Assembly: GCA_964608735.1 (NCBI GenBank)
Contig: CAZSPL010000027.1
Coordinates: 1 to 26,338, forward strand
DNA length: 26,338 nt
From: CAZSPL01 sp964608735
Lineage (GTDB): Bacteria; JAJVIF01; JAPKYR01; CAZSPL01
Direction of reading: 5' to 3'
In this document: one piece after another, positions 20,197-26,338 of the stretch
Numbering within the stretch: the stretch's first letter is position 1
Layout of the letters: each line of letters begins with the position of its first letter
Made by a program: the position numbers and the translations under genes
The notes under the pieces: generated by a model
What the model saw: only the letters and a program-made list of their open reading frames with translations
Told to the model about the DNA's origin: nothing
Database searches by the model: none

Positions 20197-21735
20197 TCAA
20201 TCGCCGAACTTGATCCCCTGTGCCAGTGGAAGTTCCCTGCCCCAGTTAACAGTGTTTGTCTGGCGGCGCATGTATGCCTTCCACGCATCGGAACCGGCCT
20301 CGCGTCCGCCGCCGGTCTCCTTCTCCCCACCGAACGCCCCGCCGATTTCGGCTCCCGATGTGCCGATGTTGATATTCGCGATACCGCAATCCGAGCCCCG
20401 CGCGGAGAGGAATGTCTCGGCGGCGTAGAGGTTGCTTGTGAACATGGCGCTCGAAAGGCCCTGCGGCACTTCGTTCTGCTTCAGGATGGCATCCTCATAA
20501 TCCTTCACCTTGATTGCGTAAAGGATCGGCGCGAATGTCTCCTCCTGGACAATATCCCACTGGTTCTGGGCCTCGGCGATGCATGGAGTGACATAGAAGC
20601 CGCTTTCATAGCCCTTTACTTTAATCGGTTCGCCACCGCAGATTATCTTGCCGCTGGCGGCTTTTATACTCTCGATGGCGGCAAGCATGATATCCATCGT
20701 CGCCTGGTTGACCAGTGGTCCCATCAGCGTATCGCTTTCGAGAGGATTGCCGATGCGGATCGTCTTATACGCTGCGACCAATTTCTTGAGGAATTCGTCA
20801 TAGACTTTTTCGTGTACGAGAATCCGTCGCGTCGACGTGCATCTCTGGCCGGACGTTCCCACCGCGCCGAACAGCACGGCCCTTAGCGCGAGCTGCAGAT
20901 CGGCGTCGTCCATCACGATAACGGCGTTGTTGCCTCCAAGTTCGAGGATCATCCGCCCGAGCCTCTTGCCGATGACTTCCCCTATGCGATACCCCATTTC
21001 GCACGAACCAGTAGCGGATACGAGCGGGATGCGCCTGTCGTTGATGAGCCGCTCGCCGATGGTGGAGCCGCGTCCGATGACGAGGTTGAAGATTCCTTCG
21101 AGGTCGAATTTCTTCATCACGTCATTGCAGATATTCTGTACCGCGATGGCTGTAAGGGGCGTTTCTGAGGATGGCTTCCACAGCATGGTATCGCCGCATA
21201 CGGCGGCAAGAGCGGCATTCCAGGCCCATACCGCTACGGGGAAATTGAACGCCGAGATGATGCCGACGACCCCGAGTGGATGCCATTGCTCGAACATGCG
21301 ATGCTCCGGGCGTTCGCTCGCGATTGTAAGCCCGTAAAGCTGGCGTGAGAGTCCGACCGAGAAATCGCAAATGTCGATCATCTCCTGGACCTCTCCGCGA
21401 CCCTCGACATGGATCTTACCCATTTCGAGGGTGACGAGCGCGCCGAGGGCATCGATCTTCTCGCGCAAGTGATTGCCGAGTACGCGCACGACTTCGCCGC
21501 GCTTGGGGGCAGGCATCATCCGCCATTTATGGAACGCGGCATGAGCCTTTTCCATAATTTTATCGTAATCATCCTTCCCGGCCATCAAGACTTTCGCGAT
21601 GGGTTGACCGTCGATGGGGCTGTAGCTGACGAGCTCGCCGCCGGACGGTTCCTTTATCCATTCGCCAAAGCAGGCTCCGGAGTTGACTTCGCGGATACCG
21701 AGCGGGTCGAGTATTTCCTTATTTGGATGAGCCAT
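20197..21735 (-). CDS. Aldehyde dehydrogenase, ALDH7 type (alpha-aminoadipic semialdehyde / piperideine-6-carboxylate dehydrogenase-like)
   Basis: A 512-residue NAD(P)-dependent aldehyde dehydrogenase. Seen: SAFNFPVAVWAWN, LWKPSSETPL, ATGSCEMG, the general-base LELGGNN (Glu265), the catalytic GQRCTSTRR (Cys299), EETFAPILY, and GGAFGGEKETGGGREAGSDAWKAYMRR, a signature of the antiquitin group. That group oxidises alpha-aminoadipate semialdehyde in lysine breakdown, and in some organisms other semialdehydes. The start ATG 21735 has GGAGGAG just upstream. It is 16 bases after the P5C-dehydrogenase-type gene, so both are co-transcribed. The Class is secure; the substrate is inferred. Confidence 0.92.
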   Translation of the reverse strand: MAHPNKEILDPLGIREVNSGACFGEWIKEPSGGELVSYSPIDGQPIAKVLMAGKDDYDKIMEKAHAAFHKWRMMPAPKRGEVVRVLGNHLREKIDALGALVTLEMGKIHVEGRGEVQEMIDICDFSVGLSRQLYGLTIASERPEHRMFEQWHPLGVVGIISAFNFPVAVWAWNAALAAVCGDTMLWKPSSETPLTAIAVQNICNDVMKKFDLEGIFNLVIGRGSTIGERLINDRRIPLVSATGSCEMGYRIGEVIGKRLGRMILELGGNNAVIVMDDADLQLALRAVLFGAVGTSGQRCTSTRRILVHEKVYDEFLKKLVAAYKTIRIGNPLESDTLMGPLVNQATMDIMLAAIESIKAASGKIICGGEPIKVKGYESGFYVTPCIAEAQNQWDIVQEETFAPILYAIKVKDYEDAILKQNEVPQGLSSAMFTSNLYAAETFLSARGSDCGIANINIGTSGAEIGGAFGGEKETGGGREAGSDAWKAYMRRQTNTVNWGRELPLAQGIKFGD

Positions 21736-21751
21736 GATCTCCTCCTATTCA

Positions 21752-23317
21752 CTAAAAACGCTCGCAGACCGTCTTCGCCTGCATGAAGAGAAGCATATAA
21801 TCGCGTCCGCCCGCCTTGGAATCGGTTCCCGACATGTTGAACCCGCCGAACGGCTGAACATCGACCAGCGCACCGGTGCACTTGCGGTTCAAATACAGGT
21901 TGCCGACGTGGAAATGATCGCGGGCGTATTCGAGATTCTCGCGCTTCGGGCTGAATGCCGCGCCGGTAAGGCCGTAGATCGAATCATTCGCCTTGGCGAC
22001 GCCGTCCTTGAAATCATCGCACTTGATGACCGAAAGTACCGGGCCGAATATCTCCTCCTGGCTTATGCGCGCCTTGATATCGACGCCGGAGAAAACGGTC
22101 GGCTCGATGAAGTAGCCCTTCGAATCATCGCATCCGCCGCCGACTTCGAGCTTCGCTTCCTTCTTGCCTATCGCGATGTATTCCTTGATCGTGCTGAACG
22201 CCTGTCCTGAGCTTACAGGGCCGAGGTAGATGTTATGGTCCGCCGGATGCCCCATCCTCCCGTCGAGGATCCATTTTGCTTTCTCCACAACGCCTGCGAG
22301 GACTTTGTCATGAATATTCTTGTGAATTATCGCGCGGCTGCACGCTGAGCATTTCTGGCCCTGGAAACCGAACGCGCTTACGAAAATGGCGTTTGCCACG
22401 GCATCGATGTCGCTATCCTCATCCGCCACGATGCAATCCTTGCCGCCCATCTCTGCGATGACGCGCTTGATCCAGATTTGCCCCGGCTGAACCTTCGCCG
22501 CAAGCTGGTTTATATGCAGGCCGACTTCCATCGACCCTGTGAACGCAATCAGCCTTGTCCTCGGATGTCCGACGATCGTATCTCCGACCTTCGATCCGCT
22601 CCCCGGCAAGTACTGAAGAACTCCAGGCGGCAATCCAGCTTCCTCGAGAATTTCATAAACGAGAGCGCCGAGTACGGGAGTCGATGAAGCGGGCTTGAGG
22701 ACCACCGTATTTCCAGCGACGAGCGCGGCTGATGTCATGCCGGTGAGGATGGCGACCGGGAAATTCCAGGGCGGTATCACGGCGCATGGTCCGATGGGGA
22801 TATAGGTGACCTCGTTCTCCTCATCGGGATACGGGGTGACATCCTGCGCCTTTGAATAGCGGAACATCTCGCGTCCGTAGAAATCGAGGAAATCTATCGC
22901 TTCCGCCGTATCGGCATCGGCTTCCATCCAGTTCTTCCCGGCTTCGAGCACCATCGTGGCGTTCACTTCGTGACGTCGGCGGCGCATTATCGCTGCGGCC
23001 TTGATGAGAATACGTCCCCTCGCTTCCGGGTCGAAGCGCTTCCACCAGTCGAAATTCGTCCACGATATATCCACCGCTTTCGCGGCGAGTTCCTTCGTCG
23101 CCGCGGCCACCTTGGCGATCACCGTCTTATGATCCGCGGGGTCGGTCGACTCGATCCAGTCGCCGGTGGTCATGCGCTCCCCGTTGATAACAAGCGGGAT
23201 TTCGCGTCCGAAGCGTGCCCGGGCATCCTTCAGGGCGGTTTCCATCGCCTTGGCATTCGCGGGATTGGTGTAATCCGTGTATTGTTCGGTCTTGAATGGG
23301 GGTAATGAAGCCATCAT
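21752..23317 (-). CDS. L-glutamate gamma-semialdehyde (1-pyrroline-5-carboxylate) dehydrogenase
   Basis: A 521-residue aldehyde dehydrogenase of the monofunctional RocA/PruA type, which oxidises glutamate semialdehyde to glutamate at the end of proline and arginine breakdown. Seen: WWKRFDPEARGRIL, IPPWNFPVAILTGM, LKPASSTPV, FTGSMEVG, the general-base AEMGGKD (Glu289), FQGQKCSACSRA with catalytic Cys323, EEIFGPVLSV, and the C-terminal QPFGGFNMSGTDSKAGG. Two adjacent ATG codons (23317, 23314) follow GGAG; either could be used. No proline dehydrogenase or arginine-degradation gene is beside it. It leads the two-gene operon with the ALDH7-type gene. Confidence 0.93.
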   Translation of the reverse strand: MMASLPPFKTEQYTDYTNPANAKAMETALKDARARFGREIPLVINGERMTTGDWIESTDPADHKTVIAKVAAATKELAAKAVDISWTNFDWWKRFDPEARGRILIKAAAIMRRRRHEVNATMVLEAGKNWMEADADTAEAIDFLDFYGREMFRYSKAQDVTPYPDEENEVTYIPIGPCAVIPPWNFPVAILTGMTSAALVAGNTVVLKPASSTPVLGALVYEILEEAGLPPGVLQYLPGSGSKVGDTIVGHPRTRLIAFTGSMEVGLHINQLAAKVQPGQIWIKRVIAEMGGKDCIVADEDSDIDAVANAIFVSAFGFQGQKCSACSRAIIHKNIHDKVLAGVVEKAKWILDGRMGHPADHNIYLGPVSSGQAFSTIKEYIAIGKKEAKLEVGGGCDDSKGYFIEPTVFSGVDIKARISQEEIFGPVLSVIKCDDFKDGVAKANDSIYGLTGAAFSPKRENLEYARDHFHVGNLYLNRKCTGALVDVQPFGGFNMSGTDSKAGGRDYMLLFMQAKTVCERF

Positions 23318-23358
23318 ATATCTCCTTCCTCGGTGTAGTCATTGTTCGAGATAGAAAT

Positions 23359-23372
23359 CCCCCACATGGGGG
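23359..23372. repeat. Short inverted repeat in the P5CDH-alaS divergent region
   Basis: CCCCC-ACAT-GGGGG (23359-23372) lies between the P5CDH promoter and its start, so it falls in the 5' untranslated leader. It may influence mRNA structure or bind a regulator. Confidence 0.4.
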
Positions 23373-23381
23373 CAATCAGGG

Positions 23382-23410
23382 ATTATAGGATTTTATATGC
23401 CACGGGGCAA
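23382..23410 (-). promoter_or_regulatory. sigma70-type promoter of the aldehyde dehydrogenase operon
   Basis: On the minus strand, TTGCCC (23410-23405), 17 bases, then a perfect TATAAT (23387-23382), 64 bases before the start. It nearly repeats the radical SAM promoter (TTGCCG, 17, TATAAT). Confidence 0.65.
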
Positions 23411-23503
23411 GAATTTATTCGCGGTTCGAAGGATGGCCGGGCTACATCTGCCGCGGCATTTATGATAAATTTAACGGTTTAGAGGTTGACGGGAGAGAAC
23501 GGT

Positions 23504-26142
23504 ATGGATTCATCGGATGTCAGGAAAAGTTTTGTCGAATTCTTCAAGGAGCACGGTCATCTGCACCTGCCGTCATTTTCCCTCGTGCCGAAAGACGACC
23601 CTACCCTTCTTCTGATAAACGCGGGCATGACCCCGCTGAAGATTTATTTCGAAGGCAAGGCCCAGCCCCCGGGACCGCGCGTTACAACCATCCAGAAATG
23701 CTTCCGGGCACTTGATANNNNNNNNNNATTGACGAAGTGGGATTGACGCCGAGGCACAATACGTTTTTCGAGATGCTCGGCAATTTCAGCTTCGGTGATT
23801 ATTTCAAGGAAGAGATAATTCCATGGTCGTGGGATTACCTTACCAACCGGCTCAAGATCCCATCCGAAAAACTCCGCGTAAGCATTCATGAAAAGGACGA
23901 CGAGGCTTTCGGAATTTGGAACAAGACGGTCGGACTTCCGGAATCGAAAATATCGCGCCTGGGCGACGAGCACAATTTCTGGATGATGGCCGAGACCGGG
24001 CCGTGCGGGCCGGATTCGGAGATATTCTACGACCTTGGCGCGGAACTGGGATGCGGCAAGCCCGATTGCGGGCCCGGATGCGAATGCGAGCGCTGGCCGG
24101 AAGTCTGGAACCTCGTTTTCACGCAGTTCAACAGGCACGCCGATGGCACACTCGAAACGCTGCCGAAGAAGAATGTCGATACAGGCATGGGCATGGAGCG
24201 CCTGTGCATGGTACTTCAGAATGTAAACTCCGTATTCGAGACCGACCTTTTCGCGGAGCTGCTTCAATTCGCCAGGTCTATTACGAATCCCGATATCCTG
24301 AAGAGCAACGGGTTCATCACGCGGGGAGTAAACAGCCTCTATGTCTTCTGCGACCACCTGCGGGCGTCGGCGTTCCTGCTTTCGGATGGCCTGTACCCGT
24401 CGAACGAAGGCCGGGGCTATGTTCTCAGGCGCGTCATCAGGCGATGCCTGATACATCTGCGAAAACTCAACGCCCAGGGGCCGATACTCACGCGGGCGCT
24501 CGAACCGGTGCTGCAGAAGTATGGCGAGATATATCCATCTCTCATCGACAAGCGGGAATTTATCTCGGAGCTCCTCTCGATGGAGGAAGAGAATTTCGAC
24601 AAGCTGATCGAGCGCAATTACGGGGAACTCGAAAAGGTCATCAAGGGTTCAGGCGAAAAGCTCAGCGGCGATGAAGCGTTCTATTTCTACGACACGCTCG
24701 GCGTACCGATCGAGCTGGCAAAAGATATATCCCTTTCGCTCGGTAAAGGGATCGACGAGGCCCGCTTCAACGAACTGCTTGAAGAACAGAAATCGCGCGC
24801 GCGCACGGCGACGGCATCGCATAAAGCCGAGGATAAATATCTCCACGACCTCGTGAAGCTTCCCGAAGGTATCAAGGCAACCGAGGCGGTCTATTACCAG
24901 TATGATAAAATCGATGCCGATGTGCTTTATTCCGACGCGGGCACCGGGGTCTTGGTGCTCGACAAGACGCCTTTCTACCCCGAGGCCGGGGGGCAGGTCG
25001 GGGATAACGGGGTGATTGTTTCCGACGGCAGGCAAATGCGCGTCGTCAATACGCAAATAATGGAAGGCGGAATAATCCTACATTTCGTGGATGACGAATC
25101 CAAGCCCATGCTTGACGGCCTGCAGGGGAAGCGTGTCACGGCGGCGGTAATCAGTCCCCACCGGCAGGCGATACGCCGAGCGCACACCTGCACGCATCTT
25201 CTCCATGCGGCACTGAGGAAGGTGCTCGGAGAGCATGTCACGCAGTCGGGATCGAAGGTTGAGGAGGATGAATTCCGGTTCGACTTCACTCACTTCAAGC
25301 CGATGACGCAGGATGAGATTATCCGGGTAAGCGACATCGTCAACGAATGGCTGCTTGAATCGCTTCCCGTCAGGATATCCGAGACTTCGCTTAGTGAAGC
25401 CCGCGAGAAGAAGGCGATGGCGCTCTTCGAAGGCAAGTACGACGAAAAAGTCAGGATGATCGAGATAGGGCGCGAGCCGGATATCATTTCGCGCGAGCTC
25501 TGCGGCGGGCTTCACATGTCGGACACAAGCCACGCCGGGCTGTTCATCATCAAATCGGAGACCGGCATCGCGGCGGGAGTACGCCGGATAATCGCAGTGA
25601 CGGGAAAGAAGGCATACGGTGAATTGAAAGACCTGCGGGCCACGTTTTCGCGGGTTTGCGCGATGCTCGACTGCGAGAACGCGGGAATGATAGGCGCGCT
25701 CGAAAAACTGGTCGCGGATTACAAAGATGTATCCACTGAATTGAAGCAGCTTAAGGGGGAACGTCGCGGCAATGAAGCCGATGATATCCTCTCGATCGGT
25801 GAATATGTTGACGATATACACGTCATTACCGCCGAAGTGAACGATGTCTCGAAGGATGAGCTTCGCGACATAGGCGACCGTATCAGGAAGAAAGCGAGTG
25901 AAAAGACGGCGATATTCCTTACGCATTCCTTGAAGGGGAACGTTAGCCTGCTGATAATGCTTACCGATGACATGGTGAACATGGGATACAGGGCGGGTGA
26001 ACTGATGGCAATGGTTGCGCCGATCCTCGGAGGCAAGGGGGGCGGCAAGCCCGCCATGGCGCAGGGAGGCGGGAACCTGCCCGCGAAGGTACCCGATGCA
26101 TTCGACGCATTCATGGCCGCTATCGCGGGAGGTCCCGCGTGA
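23504..26142 (+). CDS. alaS: Alanyl-tRNA synthetase, interrupted by a false 10-N gap
   Basis: Class II synthetase with aminoacylation, editing and C-terminal DHHA1 domains. Seen: RKSFVEFFKEHGH, INAGMTPLK, RHNTFFEMLGNFSFGDYFK, NEGRGYVLRRVIRR, editing-site zinc ligands H557xxxH561 (HTCTHLLH) and C663GGLH667, and GGKGGGKPAMAQGGG near the end. The frame breaks at Ns 23718-23727. Left ends CTTGATA and right begins ATTGACGAAGTG; merging the shared A gives RALDIDEVGLTPRH, the spacing of the family, and an 875-residue protein, the normal length. The start ATG 23504 follows GGGAGAGA. The gene is intact in the organism. It overlaps ruvX by one base. Confidence 0.95.
23718..23727. other. 10-N assembly gap inside alaS, true length about minus one base
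   Basis: Removing ten Ns and one of two flanking A residues restores alaS. Simple removal of the ten alone would create an immediate TGA. Confidence 0.85.
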
Positions 26143-26338
26143 TGGCGAAACTGCTCGGTATAGACCACGGCGATGCGCGTATCGGAACAGCGATCGCCGA
26201 TACGGAAATCGGCATCGCGCATCCGCACATGGTCGTGCCGGCGGGAAGGAACGCCATGGATGAGATTCGACGCATCATCGATGCCAACGCCATTTCACTG
26301 GTCGTAGTCGGGCTTCCGCGAAGCATGGATGGAAGCGA
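26142..26338 (+). CDS. ruvX: Holliday junction resolvase-like protein RuvX/YqgF, N-terminal part
   Basis: The first 65 codons of a gene that runs off the window. ATG 26142 shares its A with the alaS TGA stop, and GGGAGGT lies eight bases upstream, so translation is coupled. MAKLLGIDHGDARIGTAIAD contains the RNase H-fold acidic motif usually GLDxGxxRIG, and VVVGLPRSMDGS matches the second motif. YqgF proteins act in 16S rRNA 5'-end maturation and are described as resolvase-like. alaS followed by yqgF is a common bacterial gene order, which supports the call. Confidence 0.9.
   Translation, partial: MAKLLGIDHGDARIGTAIADTEIGIAHPHMVVPAGRNAMDEIRRIIDANAISLVVVGLPRSMDGS

Overview
The window is a high-GC bacterial chromosome segment from a draft, probably metagenome-derived, assembly. 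It contains three runs of N, and at each one the flanking sequence indicates that little or nothing is missing. The content is mostly housekeeping: succinyl-CoA synthetase, pantothenate/CoA and NAD synthesis, two aminoacyl-tRNA synthetases, phosphofructokinase, a tRNA-Leu and two aldehyde dehydrogenases. Shine-Dalgarno sites are strong, TTG and GTG starts are common, and several promoters look like sigma70 types with TATAAT boxes. I cannot assign a phylum from sequence alone. NAD synthesis through an aspartate dehydrogenase instead of the oxygen-using L-aspartate oxidase would suit an anaerobe.

Layout. Positions 1-2212: the tail of an upstream terminator, a good promoter, sucC-sucD with a 4-base overlap, and a terminator. 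Positions 2225-8845: folK, a terminator and structured leader, then a tightly packed plus-strand cofactor operon (panB, panC, panD, nadA, nadX, nadC, a 100-residue coiled-coil protein, coaX) ending in a terminator. Both branches draw on L-aspartate: PanD makes beta-alanine from it and NadX makes iminoaspartate. Positions 8865-12366: a tRNA-dihydrouridine synthase, metG (broken by a false 100-N gap), a cluster of REP-like hairpins and a 4-oxalocrotonate tautomerase-type protein. Positions 12394-16061, minus strand: an exported alkaline-phosphatase-superfamily phosphodiesterase, and a radical SAM enzyme followed by a 52-residue basic protein that crosses a 10-N gap.

Positions 16062-17503 are the most unusual part. 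An AT-rich control region is followed by a 37-codon acidic micro-ORF and a lipoprotein built on repeats of DVDVPEWDEWL. After a terminator comes a 72-residue protein resembling TRAP (MtrB), the trp RNA-binding attenuation protein. It keeps the basic RNA-binding positions but not the tryptophan-contact residues. A tRNA-Leu(CAA) follows.

Positions 17547-23410, minus strand: pfkA, three tandem paralogues of an unrecognised four-helix membrane protein family (shared H22, D32-R33-G34-F35 and a YxT[SA][WF]GxA signature), and an operon of a P5C-type and an ALDH7-type semialdehyde dehydrogenase. Positions 23504-26338, plus strand: alaS (with a false 10-N gap) and the start of ruvX/yqgF, which runs off the window.

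The best candidates for undescribed biology are the TRAP-like protein, the WDEW-repeat lipoprotein with its micro-ORF, the DRGF membrane family, and the radical SAM/basic-protein pair. All gene functions are inferred from family resemblance read by eye.
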